The notes under the pieces are model-generated. The model ran no database searches, was not told where the DNA came from, and saw only the letters and a list, made by a program, of their open reading frames with translations. From assembly GCF_010820555.1 (NCBI RefSeq), contig NZ_JAAIKD010000003.1, positions 62,001-126,000 of the forward strand: a DNA stretch of 64,000 bases. Reading direction: 5' to 3'. The position numbers and the translations under genes were made by a program. Below, piece by piece: positions 37,590-47,212 of this stretch. How positions within the stretch are numbered: the stretch's first letter is position 1; each line of letters starts with the position of its first letter. This DNA is from Psychroflexus aurantiacus (lineage in GTDB: Bacteria; Bacteroidota; Bacteroidia; Flavobacteriales; Flavobacteriaceae).

Positions 37590-37663
37590 ATTATATTAGA
37601 CAACTAAAAGTTTTTCTGAATTAATTTTACTGCGGATCGAATAAAATATGCCTTCAAATTGAC

Positions 37664-37671
37664 TAATTTTG
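37664..37671 (+). promoter_or_regulatory. -7 promoter element for uvrD
   Basis: TAATTTTG matches TANNTTTG, 33 bases before the TTG start. Confidence 0.45.
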
Positions 37672-37704
37672 AAGTAAAAGTGATAATCTTAAAAAACTCA
37701 TTTC

Positions 37705-40023
37705 TTGCAGAATTATATTGAACAATTGAACGAAGCTCAACGTGAGGCTGTCTTACAAAAAGACGGTCCGATGATTGTCATTGCTGGCGCCGGATCTGGA
37801 AAAACGAGAGTACTGACCTATAGAATTGCTTACCTGATGAGCGAAGGTGTGGATGCTTTTAATATCCTGGCACTTACCTTTACCAACAAGGCTGCAAGGG
37901 AAATGAAACACAGGATTTCACAAATCGTTGGGCCTGAGGCTAAAAATTTGTGGATGGGGACTTTTCACTCGGTGTTTGCTAAAATCCTGAGGTTTGAAGG
38001 GGATAAATTGGGCTTCCCGTCCAATTTCACCATTTACGACAGCAACGATTCCCAGCAGCTCATCAGGACAATCATCAAGGAAAAGAATCTCGACAAAGAC
38101 ATTTACAAGTACAAGCAGATTCAGTCGCGGATTTCCTCGTTCAAAAACAGCTTAATCACGGTAAAAGCTTACCATCAAAATCCGGAACTGCAGGAAGCAG
38201 ATGCGATGGCAAAACGGCCGCGTATGGGAGATATTTACCAGGAATATGTGGACAGGTGCTTCAAATCCGGTGCCATGGATTTTGACGATTTACTGTTAAG
38301 AACCAACGAATTGTTAACCCGTTTTCCGGATGTTCTGGCCAAATATCAGCAGAAATTCAAATACATTCTGGTAGATGAGTACCAGGATACCAACCATTCT
38401 CAATACCTGATTGTAAGAGCACTGAGCGATCGTTATCAGAACATTTGTGTGGTAGGCGATGATGCGCAGAGTATTTATGCCTTCCGTGGGGCGAACATCA
38501 ATAATATTTTAAATTTCCAGAAGGATTACGAAGATGTGAAATCCTACAGACTGGAACAGAATTACAGGTCCACCAAAAACATTGTTGAGGCGGCCAATTC
38601 CATCATCGAAAAAAACAAAACCAAACTGGATAAGGTCGTCTGGACTGAAAACCTGGATGGCTCCAAAATTCACGTCAACCGCCTTGTCAACGATGCTGAA
38701 GAAGGCCGGTTTGTAGCCAGTTCGGTAACCGAAAAACGCATGCAGGAAGGCGCCAAGAATGGGGATTTCGCCGTTTTATACAGAACCAACGCCCAAAGTA
38801 GGGCCATTGAAGATGCCTTACGCCGTAAGGACATTCCCTATCGAATTTACGGGGGCCTGTCTTTCTATCAGCGTAAAGAAATCAAGGATGTTCTGGCCTA
38901 TTTGCGACTGATCATCAATCCAAAAGATGAAGAGGCTTTGAAACGGGTCATCAACTATCCTTCCCGGGGAATTGGACAAACCACCATAGATAAACTCACG
39001 CTGGCAGCCAATCATTACAAGCGAACGATTTTTGAAATTATTGAAAACATCGCCAAGCTGGATCTCAAGATCAACAGGGGGACACAAACCAAGCTGATCA
39101 ATTTTGTGAACATGGTCAAAAGTTTTCAGATTCAAAATGAGAAGCTAAATGCGCTTGAGATTACTGAAATCGTAGCCAAAAAAACTGGATTGCTCCAGGA
39201 ATTCAAGAAAGACGGCACCCCCGAGGGTATTGCCAGAATTGAAAACATAGAAGAGCTCTTAAATGGTATCAGCGATTTCGTGGAAGGTCAGAAAGAACTG
39301 GTGGATGCCACAGGATCCCTTTCGGAATTCATGGAAGATGTGGCCCTGGCCACCGATCTGGACAAGGAAACCGCAGATGAAGACCGTGTGGCACTGATGA
39401 CCATTCATCTGGCCAAAGGGCTAGAATTTCCTTACGTCTACATCGTAGGGCTTGAAGAGGACCTCTTCCCTTCTGCCATGAGCATGAACACAAGATCTGA
39501 ACTGGAAGAAGAACGGCGTTTGTTCTACGTGGCTTTAACCCGTGCCGAAAAGGAAGCTTACCTCACCTATGTGCTTTCCCGCTACCGCTGGGGGAAACTC
39601 ATAGATGCTGAACCCAGCCGGTTTATTGAGGAAATAGACGATCAGTACCTGGATTATATGATTCCTAAGGATGATTATCGCTATAAATCCCTGATCGATA
39701 AAGATATTTTTGACGAGGTGGACAAAAGCAAATTACGACAGACCAAGCCTTCCAACGGCACGCCGCCCCCAAGTCATAAACCTTCGGAACAGCAGCTGAA
39801 GCGACTTCGAAAACTAAAACCGGAAGGAGAAAACTCGAATCTGCAACGCGCTAAACCCATTCAGCTCGACGCCGGACAGATCGTAGAACACAGCCGGTTT
39901 GGACAAGGTGAAGTTTTGAATGTGGAAGGCGCCGGCATGGATAAAAAAGCCTCTATAAAATTTGAAAATGGTGGCGTAAAGAACCTTATCCTAAAGTTCG
40001 CCAAGCTTAAAATCATTTCTTGA
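37705..40023 (+). CDS. uvrD: UvrD/PcrA-type ATP-dependent DNA helicase
   Basis: 772 residues, SF1A helicase. Walker A GAGSGKT is at residues 28-34, Walker B DEYQD at 224-228, then QSIYAFRGA, LEQNYRSTKNI, TIHLAKGLEFP and VALTRAEKEAYL. The C-terminus has a Lys-rich linker and a Tudor-like tip (GQIVEHSRFGQGEVLNVEG) as in PcrA. It acts in nucleotide-excision and mismatch repair and clears RecA or stalled polymerase. The start is TTG at 37705 (MQNYIEQLNEAQREAV, the normal N-terminus). It overlaps the channel gene by 4 bases. Confidence 0.95.
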   Translation: MQNYIEQLNEAQREAVLQKDGPMIVIAGAGSGKTRVLTYRIAYLMSEGVDAFNILALTFTNKAAREMKHRISQIVGPEAKNLWMGTFHSVFAKILRFEGDKLGFPSNFTIYDSNDSQQLIRTIIKEKNLDKDIYKYKQIQSRISSFKNSLITVKAYHQNPELQEADAMAKRPRMGDIYQEYVDRCFKSGAMDFDDLLLRTNELLTRFPDVLAKYQQKFKYILVDEYQDTNHSQYLIVRALSDRYQNICVVGDDAQSIYAFRGANINNILNFQKDYEDVKSYRLEQNYRSTKNIVEAANSIIEKNKTKLDKVVWTENLDGSKIHVNRLVNDAEEGRFVASSVTEKRMQEGAKNGDFAVLYRTNAQSRAIEDALRRKDIPYRIYGGLSFYQRKEIKDVLAYLRLIINPKDEEALKRVINYPSRGIGQTTIDKLTLAANHYKRTIFEIIENIAKLDLKINRGTQTKLINFVNMVKSFQIQNEKLNALEITEIVAKKTGLLQEFKKDGTPEGIARIENIEELLNGISDFVEGQKELVDATGSLSEFMEDVALATDLDKETADEDRVALMTIHLAKGLEFPYVYIVGLEEDLFPSAMSMNTRSELEEERRLFYVALTRAEKEAYLTYVLSRYRWGKLIDAEPSRFIEEIDDQYLDYMIPKDDYRYKSLIDKDIFDEVDKSKLRQTKPSNGTPPPSHKPSEQQLKRLRKLKPEGENSNLQRAKPIQLDAGQIVEHSRFGQGEVLNVEGAGMDKKASIKFENGGVKNLILKFAKLKIIS

Positions 40024-40658
40024 TGAATTCAGTCACCAAACTTATTGTCGCTTTACTTTCTATTTTAAGTATCCTACTTTTAAGTCTTACGTTTTTTATC
40101 GACAAAGATTCAGAATTATATCAACTCATCCATTATTACGATTTTGGATTGTGCATCGTATTTCTGTATGATTTCTTTGCACAACTGATCAAACGAAAAA
40201 AACGCTGGACGTATTTTTTGACCTACGGCTGGCTGGATTTACTGTCTTCCATCCCGGTGATGTCAGAGTTTAGTTACATTAGAATATTGCGGGTGGTCAG
40301 GATTATTAGAATTTTGAGAGCCTATAAAATGATTCACACCTTCATCATCAAAAACAAAAAAGCCAGCCTGTATGGCCTGATAGTCTTTATGTCGACCATG
40401 ATTTTGATTTTGAGTTCTACCCTGGTGTTATACCTCGAACAGGAGGCTGGCAATATCAAAACCGCTGAAGATGCGTTGTGGTGGAGTTATATCACCATTA
40501 CCACCGTAGGCTATGGCGATTATTATCCGGTGACCAATGCCGGTAAACTGGCAGCCAGTATTTTGATTCTTAATGGGATTGCGATCTTTGGTGCCATCGT
40601 ATCTTACATCACCGATAAAGTAAATACCGTCAAAAAAAAGTCATCACTAGGTGAATAA
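40020..40658 (+). CDS. Voltage-gated potassium channel-like ion transporter
   Basis: 212 residues, six-helix ion channel subunit. An S4-like helix with regularly spaced arginines (RILRVVRIIRILRAYKM, about residues 90-106) precedes the pore loop with selectivity filter TVGYGD at 162-167 and the last helix. It should form a tetrameric K+ channel in the inner membrane. The ATGA overlap with uvrD couples it to a DNA helicase gene, an unrelated function. Confidence 0.92.
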   Translation: MMNSVTKLIVALLSILSILLLSLTFFIDKDSELYQLIHYYDFGLCIVFLYDFFAQLIKRKKRWTYFLTYGWLDLLSSIPVMSEFSYIRILRVVRIIRILRAYKMIHTFIIKNKKASLYGLIVFMSTMILILSSTLVLYLEQEAGNIKTAEDALWWSYITITTVGYGDYYPVTNAGKLAASILILNGIAIFGAIVSYITDKVNTVKKKSSLGE

Positions 40659-40663
40659 TTTTG
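40656..40663 (+). promoter_or_regulatory. -7 promoter element for the Sua5/YciO/YrdC-type gene
   Basis: TAATTTTG matches TANNTTTG, 29 bases before the ATG at 40693. Confidence 0.45.
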
Positions 40664-40692
40664 TAAATTAGGCTTAACTAAAACTGAAACTT

Positions 40693-41310
40693 ATGGCAGA
40701 ACTTATTAGACTTTACGAAGACAATCCTTCAGAAAAAGAAATAAAACGCATCGTTAAGGTTTTAAAAGACGGAGGCTTAATCATTTATCCTACCGATACC
40801 GTTTACGGACTTGGCTGTGATATCAACAACACCAAAGCCTTAGAAAAAATAGCTCGCCTCAAGGGTGTGAAACTGGAAAAAGCCAATTTCTCTTTTGTCT
40901 GTGAGAATTTAAGCAATCTCTCGGAATATGTAGCTCAGTTGGATTCCGCCACCTTCAAAATTTTGAAGAGAAACCTGCCCGGGCCTTACACCTTTATCCT
41001 TCCGGGAAACAATAATTTACCTTCGGTTTTCAAAAAGAAAAAAACAGTTGGCATACGGGTTCCCAACAATAAAATTGCCCAAATGCTCGTCCATCACCTG
41101 GGAAATCCGATTATTTCAACTTCCATAAAAGACGATGACGATGTGGTGGAATACACCACCGATCCCGAACTCATTGTAGAGAAATGGGATAAGCTTGTGG
41201 ATATTGTTATAGATGCAGGTTATGGGGATAATACGCCGTCTACGGTCATCGATTTGACTCAGCCCGAACCCGAACTCATCCGACAGGGAAAAGGTTCCGC
41301 AGAGATTTAA
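40693..41310 (+). CDS. L-threonylcarbamoyladenylate synthase (Sua5/YciO/YrdC family)
   Basis: 205 residues. Family members make threonylcarbamoyl-AMP from Thr, bicarbonate and ATP for the t6A modification of tRNAs that read ANN codons. The YrdC fold is shown by IYPTDTVYGLGCDI near residue 33, KGVKLEKANFSFVCENL, LPGPYTFIL and VGIRVPNN. The sequence is closer to YciO-type proteins (RLKGVKLEKA), so full t6A activity is not certain. Own promoter; a bidirectional terminator follows. Confidence 0.85.
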   Translation: MAELIRLYEDNPSEKEIKRIVKVLKDGGLIIYPTDTVYGLGCDINNTKALEKIARLKGVKLEKANFSFVCENLSNLSEYVAQLDSATFKILKRNLPGPYTFILPGNNNLPSVFKKKKTVGIRVPNNKIAQMLVHHLGNPIISTSIKDDDDVVEYTTDPELIVEKWDKLVDIVIDAGYGDNTPSTVIDLTQPEPELIRQGKGSAEI

Positions 41311-41412
41311 TCAAAAAACGAATAACTTCCCGCGATTCAGATCAGGAGAAGCTAATCCTTTAAATTTTATAAATTCTTGAAGGCTCTTCTGCCTTGAAGA
41401 TTCCATATAACC

Positions 41413-41444
41413 AAAAACGGCAACCCGATAGAGTTGCCGTTTTA
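41413..41444. terminator. Bidirectional terminator between the YrdC-type gene and the M28 peptidase
   Basis: AAAACGGCAAC (41414-41424) pairs perfectly with GTTGCCGTTTT (41433-41443) around an 8-base loop between converging genes. Confidence 0.88.
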
Positions 41445-41465
41445 AGATGTTGAATTGAAAGTTGT

Positions 41466-42476
41466 TTATAAGGTAGGCTTATCCACAAAAGGTCTTTCCT
41501 CGCGGTTGGCAATTTCCCAGGCGGTAAAGAATACCAGTTTAGCACGTTTTTCCAGCACCTCGTAATTTATTTTTTCTGCCGTATCTGAAGGCTGGTGGTA
41601 ATCTGCATGTACCCCGTTAAAGTAAAAAATGATTGGAATATCGTATTTGGCAAAGTTGTAATGATCACTTCTGTAGTAAAATCGGTTGGGATCATTCTCG
41701 TCGTTGTAGGTATAATCAAGATTTAAATTGGTATAGGTGGTATTGGCTTCTTCAGAAATCTCGTGAAGTTCTGTACTCAGCTTATCACTGCCAATCAGAT
41801 AAATATAATCGGGATTATTTTCATGAGCTTCATCCACTCGTCCTATCATGTCCATATTAAGGTTAGCTACCGTATTCTCCAAAGGAAAAACAGGATACTG
41901 TGTATAGTATTTAGAACCAAGAAGGCCTTTTTCTTCACCGGTTAAATGTAAGAACACGACCGAGCGTTTAGGTCTGTAGCCTTCTTCTACAGCCTTTTGA
42001 AAAGCTTCCGCGATTTCCATCATGGCCATAGAACCGGAGCTGCCATCATCTGCTCCGTTGTATATATCACCATTTTTAATGCCTTCATGGTCATAATGCG
42101 AAGTAATCACCAGGTATTCTTCCGGCATTTCGCTTCCTTCGATGACAGCAATCACGTTTTCACTGGAAGAAAATCTACCCTTGAAAAAAGAAGAATCTAT
42201 GATTTGAAAGTAAGGCTCAGCTTCCTCAGTGCCACCTTGAATATTCAGGCTGCTGTAGTAATTCTTGAGATACTGTGCCGCTTTTTTCTGTCCGGGTTCA
42301 CCCGTTTCTCTTCCTTCAAATTCATCTGAACTAAACGTGTAGAGGTAATCGCTTAATTCTGAGGATGTAATCGATTTTGAAAATCGTATGGGATCGACTT
42401 CAGTGACATCTTTCTTTTGTGTTTTGCAGGCTACAAGGCTTAAAGCCAAAACCAGAGGTAGTATTATTTTTTTCAT
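41466..42476 (-). CDS. M28 family zinc metallopeptidase, lipoprotein
   Basis: 336 residues with a lipoprotein signal ending SLVAC (Cys17). Metal ligands of the aminopeptidase Y/M28 family are in order: His in SHYDHEG, Asp in NGADDGSSG, Glu-Glu in TGEEKGLLG, Asp in LNMDMIGR and the last His in GVHADYHQPSD. It should be a periplasmic or outer-membrane-bound exopeptidase with two zinc ions. Single gene. Confidence 0.94.
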   Translation of the reverse strand: MKKIILPLVLALSLVACKTQKKDVTEVDPIRFSKSITSSELSDYLYTFSSDEFEGRETGEPGQKKAAQYLKNYYSSLNIQGGTEEAEPYFQIIDSSFFKGRFSSSENVIAVIEGSEMPEEYLVITSHYDHEGIKNGDIYNGADDGSSGSMAMMEIAEAFQKAVEEGYRPKRSVVFLHLTGEEKGLLGSKYYTQYPVFPLENTVANLNMDMIGRVDEAHENNPDYIYLIGSDKLSTELHEISEEANTTYTNLNLDYTYNDENDPNRFYYRSDHYNFAKYDIPIIFYFNGVHADYHQPSDTAEKINYEVLEKRAKLVFFTAWEIANREERPFVDKPTL

Positions 42477-42816
42477 GTGTTGTTTGTTTGACGCTAAAAT
42501 ACTAGGAAAAGCCCTGATTTGGAAACAATACCACCGGAAAAATCTTTTTTGTGTTTGTGCATGGTATATTTTAAGCTCTGCGATACATTTCTCCCGGCAT
42601 TTTGGTGACTTAAAGACCCAATCCTGTGCCAGGATGTACTGAAAGTTTCAGCAAAGCCTGAACCGCCAATTTCAACTAAAACTTTATCTGGTCAGGAAGT
42701 TTACCTAAACCCTTAGTCCCTGAATAATTTTTACAAAAACTAAGACGAATACTTTTGAGAAACCAAAAAGCTTAGTATATTTGCAACCGCTAAAGAAAAC
42801 CATGCAAATGGTTTCT
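42477..42816. other. 340-base gap before tRNA-Ser
   Basis: No convincing coding region on either strand. The only recognised element is the tRNA-Ser promoter at 42753-42783. Confidence 0.6.
42753..42783 (+). promoter_or_regulatory. Bacteroidota promoter for tRNA-Ser
   Basis: TTTTG (42753-42757) and TATATTTG (42776-42783) with 18 bases between; the tRNA begins 33 bases later. Confidence 0.75.
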
Positions 42817-42901
42817 GGAGAAATGGCAGAGTGGTCGAATGCGGCAGTCTTGAAAACTGTTGAGGGTCACACCTCCGGGGGTTCGAATCCCTCTTTCTCC
42901 G
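42817..42901 (+). tRNA. tRNA-Ser (anticodon TGA)
   Basis: 85 bases with the long variable arm of serine tRNAs. Acceptor GGAGAAA/TTTCTCC with discriminator G, anticodon stem GCAGT/ACTGT around loop CTTGAAA, anticodon TGA, and T arm GGGGG/CCCTC region with TTCGAAT. CCA is not encoded. Confidence 0.96.
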
Positions 42902-42908
42902 CAAAAGG

Positions 42909-42938
42909 AAAACCCGCAACAAAAGTTGTGGGTTTTTT
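42909..42938 (+). terminator. Terminator of tRNA-Ser
   Basis: AAAACCCGCAAC pairs with GTTGTGGGTTTT around an AAAA loop and continues into Ts, starting 7 bases after the tRNA. Confidence 0.9.
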
Positions 42939-43122
42939 AATATCCAGTCGCGTCAATAGCAGAGCTTTTGTAAGAGGCAGGATATTAAAAAAGCAAAGCA
43001 AGCGCCAGCTTGATTGGGGTTTCTATGCTTGACCAGGATAACCTATTGGGGGATCAACGCTGCTAATCCTTTTATTGCGTTAACTGAAAAAAGCTATCTA
43101 TAAAACACACCTCATTCATTTG

Positions 43123-45102
43123 TCATTCATTCCACAGATCGGGTATGAGTTCATATCCGGTAGCCCCTAAAGGTTTCTGATCATAAGGCTGTAATTTCCC
43201 GGCATGTACTTCATACACTCGTTTTGCCGTTTTTTTGATGGACTCCACCATATGCGGATACGGCCGATCGGTTACATCCACGATGCCGCAATTATAATTT
43301 TCGCCATCATAACGTCTTCCGGTCAAATCCTGATCGGCCCATTGAAAATAAGCAACCCCGATTAAGCCCGGGTGATGAAAAGCCTGCTCGGTATAATGCC
43401 TGAAAGCAACACCCCGCTCCTCCTGATTTTTCACCTGAACTAGGGCCTGAGCCATGCCCCTGTTGACCGTTCCGGAGTGAAATTCCCCAATAATCATGGG
43501 CAAATCTGTCACTTCACTTATCCTGTCCATCGTTTCTTTTGGAGGAACCACTTCATAGGCATTGAAACTAAATACATCAAAAACGTCTTTACACAGTTTT
43601 AAAATTTCGTCCTCCGGAACCTCTCCAAAACGTATTCCTAAGGTAAGATGGTTGGGGTCATATTTCCTGACGGAAGCTTCCACAGTCTGGAGAAATGTTT
43701 TAAACGTATCAAAAATAAACGCCTTACGCCTTTCCGGCGTATCGCCTTCTGCCAGATAATTCACCAAAGCCTGTCGGATTGGTTTCTCATCCTCTTCAGC
43801 CAGAATCAAATCACATAACCTGGATTCCTGGCCCAGCCAGGAGGGTTCGTTACCCGTAAAATAGCCTATCAGCCATTTGTTATCCCTGTAAGGGGAAACC
43901 GTCTTCCTCACAGCGTCTTCTATTCTTCTTTGGAAATCTGAAGCGTATACATCGGCAAGTCCCATCACTCCCTCTTCAATCCCAAGCCCAGAAAGTTGCA
44001 GCATAAATGGTTTCTGATTCATGTCTATCACCTCCTTGCTGCTCCAGTTGGCTATGGTATTGATCCCCCAGTTGGACATTCGCTCTATAATCATTTCCCT
44101 GGATTTGGAAGGAAAATCCTCTCCAAAGCGCCGGTGTAAATTCCATGTCCCAAAAGACACTGAATTAGGCTTATCCGGATCGTAGCCTATACCTTTTGGG
44201 GGTAATGTCTTTAGGAAAGAAGACCGGTCCCGCTTATCCAGTCTGTTCACCTGTCCGCCATTACCCGGCGCAATACAATCTACCCCAAGAGACAAAAACC
44301 GAAGGCCTTCGGGATCCACAAACCACCAGGTATCCTTAACCTTTTGAGTTCTAAAAAATCCTGTACCTTCTACTTTAGCATTCAGATATCCCCCATATTT
44401 TGAATAATTATAATCTTCTTCTTTTGTTAAGTTTGCTTCTTCGGTTTTCCAGTCTTTTTCTAACTGGTCAAGGGATTTGATTTTATTCTCAAAATCCAAG
44501 AGGTTAGATTGACCAAATTCATCGACGATTGGTGTTTCGCCAAGATACTCATCGCCGGGATCCTCTTGGTGCAGACTCAGAGCACGCAATTCAAAAGTAG
44601 GGTTGCCAATGGGCGCATGCATCCGGATTCCGATAGAATCCACGCCTTTGAGGGGGCCGCGCTCACCTCCCAGATTAAACCAGCCGGTATATCGCGGCTG
44701 ATTCATGGTTGCTGCGATATCATTTGCCGCATCGGGGAGCTGCCTGTAAAACTTCAGGGGAATTGCCAGTTTTATCCAGCCCCCGGGAGCATAGCTCATG
44801 ACCCGAAGTTCATTATATCCGGAATTTGTAGTGAATCCAATCTGGAATCGCTGGGCCGTACTTATATTCATTTCAAGCAGCACAAAATTATAGTCACTCC
44901 AGTCGGTCTCGAGATCAGGGTTTATATCCCGAAGGGCAAATTTTTCACCTGATACCCTTTTAGTACTATCAAATTGAACTTTAAAGGTTTTACGTTCAAG
45001 ATCCTCACATCCCAAAAAGGACATGCAGGCCAGAGTGAGAATAGCCATAGGCGATAAGATTTTTGTTCTAAAATTGCTTTTAATCGTATTCATAAGCTTC
45101 AT
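43123..45102 (-). CDS. GH50 (agarase)-like glycoside hydrolase, lipoprotein
   Basis: About 659 residues from the ATG at 45102 (45093 also possible); numbering below counts five residues more upstream. Lipoprotein signal ending SFLGC. An N-terminal beta-rich, CBM-like domain (~40-185) is followed by a clan GH-A barrel: putative acid/base Glu in GYFTGNEPSW (about residue 424) and nucleophile Glu in MIIGEFHSG (about 545), plus DTWWFVDPEG and FQWADQDLTGR, as in GH50 agarases. It may hydrolyse agarose-type or other beta-galactan; substrate is inferred. No susCD pair or other CAZyme lies nearby. Confidence 0.72.
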   Translation of the reverse strand: MKLMNTIKSNFRTKILSPMAILTLACMSFLGCEDLERKTFKVQFDSTKRVSGEKFALRDINPDLETDWSDYNFVLLEMNISTAQRFQIGFTTNSGYNELRVMSYAPGGWIKLAIPLKFYRQLPDAANDIAATMNQPRYTGWFNLGGERGPLKGVDSIGIRMHAPIGNPTFELRALSLHQEDPGDEYLGETPIVDEFGQSNLLDFENKIKSLDQLEKDWKTEEANLTKEEDYNYSKYGGYLNAKVEGTGFFRTQKVKDTWWFVDPEGLRFLSLGVDCIAPGNGGQVNRLDKRDRSSFLKTLPPKGIGYDPDKPNSVSFGTWNLHRRFGEDFPSKSREMIIERMSNWGINTIANWSSKEVIDMNQKPFMLQLSGLGIEEGVMGLADVYASDFQRRIEDAVRKTVSPYRDNKWLIGYFTGNEPSWLGQESRLCDLILAEEDEKPIRQALVNYLAEGDTPERRKAFIFDTFKTFLQTVEASVRKYDPNHLTLGIRFGEVPEDEILKLCKDVFDVFSFNAYEVVPPKETMDRISEVTDLPMIIGEFHSGTVNRGMAQALVQVKNQEERGVAFRHYTEQAFHHPGLIGVAYFQWADQDLTGRRYDGENYNCGIVDVTDRPYPHMVESIKKTAKRVYEVHAGKLQPYDQKPLGATGYELIPDLWNE

Positions 45103-45275
45103 TTTAATTCTAAACAAGGCTGTATAAGCCTTAAAATCACATGTGTTTAATTCAGCAAGTGTTTTTAGTTTTTTTCAGTTAACCCTTACACTTTAAAACT
45201 TAGGTCTTGGCGTATTCAGGATAAACCCAATTCATTTTTATTGTATTTTAGACGCATCAATACGACTTGTATTCC

Positions 45276-45569
45276 ATGCCTAAAACAACTCCTATGCATT
45301 ATATTCTTTTTTACAAAGCCATAGCTGACTACATCGAGAAAAGAGCCCCTTTTCGGGAAGAGCATCTCAGCTTAATCAAAACCGCACACGAACAGGGAAC
45401 TTTACTCATGGCAGGAGCCTTTGCTGAACCCGCCGATGGCGGCGCTTTTATTTTTAAAGCCGATGATCCTAAGGTTGCCGAAGACTTCGCCAAAAACGAC
45501 CCCTATGTCCAAAACGGACTGATTGTCGAATGGCGTGTTCGCCCCTGGACCGTCGTTGCCGGCGGCTAA
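45276..45569 (+). CDS. YciI family protein
   Basis: 97 residues from the ATG at 45276 (an in-frame TTG lies 9 bases upstream). HYILFYKAIADYIEKRAPFREEHL, shortened here to YKAIADYIEKR with a later His, and GAFAEPADGGAFIF fit the YciI ferredoxin-like fold, which has a conserved His/Asp pair of unknown catalytic role. DPYVQNGLIVEWRVRPW is the typical C-terminus. Function unknown; a small dimeric enzyme is likely. It abuts the stop of the convergent serine hydrolase gene. Confidence 0.88.
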   Translation: MPKTTPMHYILFYKAIADYIEKRAPFREEHLSLIKTAHEQGTLLMAGAFAEPADGGAFIFKADDPKVAEDFAKNDPYVQNGLIVEWRVRPWTVVAGG

Positions 45570-46706
45570 CTATTCGACTGCTTTTTGCAATAAACGCATC
45601 ACGTCATCGATTTTTGAATTGTCGATCCAGCGGGTGACCACGAGCATGTCATTGGCTTCGTCTACGATAATATAGTTTCCTCCAAATCCGGCCGCATAAT
45701 ACACCGTTTTGGAAACGCCTTCCCAGCTTTCCTGACTGTTGTTCCACCATAAATAACCATAGTCCGGGTTGGCCCGGGAAGAGTTCTGTATGCTTTCCAC
45801 CCAGTTTTCTGAGATTAGCTGCTTATCCTCCCACTTACCCTGCCTGAGAAACAATAAGCCAAACCTGGCATGATCCAGGGTATTGATAAAGATTCCTCCC
45901 CCGAAATGCCCTCCTCCGCTCACAGACTGCATTTGCAAACCGTCTACATTCACATACGAGTTGCGATATCCCAGCCATCTCCAGGTGGTAGAAGCGCCTA
46001 TCGGATCCATGATTTCCTCTTTTAAGACCTGCGGAAGTGTTTTTCTCCAAACCTGAAGCAGGGCGTAAGCCAGGACATTAACCCTTACATCATTGTATTT
46101 GTAATGCGTGCCTGGTTCATAGAGTGGTCTTGCTCTCCAGTCGTCAATGGAGCCTTCTCCGGGAGGTCGATCTGCCCAGTCGAAAAGCCCGAACTGCTGT
46201 CCGGACCAGTCTGAAGACTGGGTGAGTAAATGCTCCCAGGTTATTTTTTGATTGTGCAAGCCGTCGAAAGTCCCGTCCCAGACATATTCATGTGCTTTAT
46301 CATTCAAACTGTGAATCAGCTGGCGATCCAAGGCCAATCCAGCTACGGTAGACAGGTAACTCTTAGCTACACTAAAGGTCATATCTACTCTTTCGATATC
46401 TCCCCATTCGGCCACGATATAACCATCTTTAATCACCAGGCCGGCCGGTCCGCTGCGTTCCTTGGTTTCCCCTAGAATTTCAAAGTCAGGTTCTCTGGAA
46501 AAAGCTTCTAAAATAGCGATTCTCAAATCCCTGTCCACGGCATTCTCGTATTGCGAGGCGATGCTAACCGCAGAATCCAGGAGCACTTCATTGATCTGTA
46601 AGGACTGGGGAGATTTCCGCTCCCAGTCCTGATCCGGGTAGTACTGTCCGAACCCGATGTTTGAACAAAACAGAAAAACACAGGTGAATATGAATACAAT
46701 TTTCAT
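45570..46706 (-). CDS. Serine hydrolase of the beta-lactamase class C/PBP4* family
   Basis: 378 residues with signal peptide (FIFTCVFLFCSNIGFGQ). The nucleophile motif S-x2-K is Ser112-Val-Ala-Lys115 (MTFSVAKSYLST); the second motif is the Tyr-Asn of HYKYNDVRVN, and GGGHFGGG is near the third. The family includes esterases, D-aminopeptidases and carboxypeptidases; true beta-lactamase activity should not be assumed. Periplasmic or secreted. Substrate unknown. Confidence 0.88.
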   Translation of the reverse strand: MKIVFIFTCVFLFCSNIGFGQYYPDQDWERKSPQSLQINEVLLDSAVSIASQYENAVDRDLRIAILEAFSREPDFEILGETKERSGPAGLVIKDGYIVAEWGDIERVDMTFSVAKSYLSTVAGLALDRQLIHSLNDKAHEYVWDGTFDGLHNQKITWEHLLTQSSDWSGQQFGLFDWADRPPGEGSIDDWRARPLYEPGTHYKYNDVRVNVLAYALLQVWRKTLPQVLKEEIMDPIGASTTWRWLGYRNSYVNVDGLQMQSVSGGGHFGGGIFINTLDHARFGLLFLRQGKWEDKQLISENWVESIQNSSRANPDYGYLWWNNSQESWEGVSKTVYYAAGFGGNYIIVDEANDMLVVTRWIDNSKIDDVMRLLQKAVE

Positions 46707-46903
46707 GTTGAATAGTTTAGGATTAACCAGTCAAGTTATTTATAAAACCCGAACTAGAGTTGAGCAAGCTTAATAAATTTTAAATTTCGCTAAAATAGTA
46801 AAGCAAATTAAAATCAGGCTAAGCTGAAATAGGTTTTATTTGTTTTAACTAATCCACGAAGTTTTTAATATATATTAGAATCCTTGACCTGAAACCTGCA
46901 TCG

Positions 46904-47212
46904 ATGAAAAATCAAAGCCATCTTTTTAGCCTTCCTGAAAATTTACATTATCTGAACGGGGCCTATATGTCTCCTAATCTGAAATCTGTTGAAAGGGCCG
47001 GAATTGTGGGCCTCTTAAGAAAAACGGATCCTACCTCTATCCAAGAATCCGATTTCTTTGAGCCGGCCCTAGAGATGAAGTCACTGTTTGGAAAATTGAT
47101 TAACAGCCCTGCCTCCCAAAATGCGCTAATCCCCTCTGCCTCTTACGGCTTGATTAATGCCCTGCGCAATGTCCCTTTCAGAAGCGGGCAGCAGGTCGAT
47201 TTTATTACTTGA
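46904..47212 (+). pseudogene. Truncated aminotransferase class V (N-terminal fragment)
   Basis: 102 residues that start like PLP-dependent class V aminotransferases of Bacteroidota (FSLPENLHYLNGAYMSP, then ALIPSASYGLINAL), but full members have ~380 residues and the PLP lysine region is missing. The frame ends at 47212 shortly after FRSGQQV, and I cannot find the rest in the other frames before tRNA-Asp. It is therefore a deletion remnant, not a functional enzyme. Confidence 0.75.

Noticed and set aside
37564-37705. Upstream TTG starts for the 37042-37566 gene and others (17952, 51604, 13399)
   Set aside because: Each lies inside a -7 promoter box, so it would not be in the mRNA.
42781-43032. 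Open frame of 83 codons across tRNA-Ser
   Set aside because: It reads through the tRNA and its terminator; an artefact.
42939-43122. Possible attachment site or integrase remnant after tRNA-Ser
   Set aside because: No copy of the tRNA 3' end and no integrase motif could be found up to 47.5 kb.
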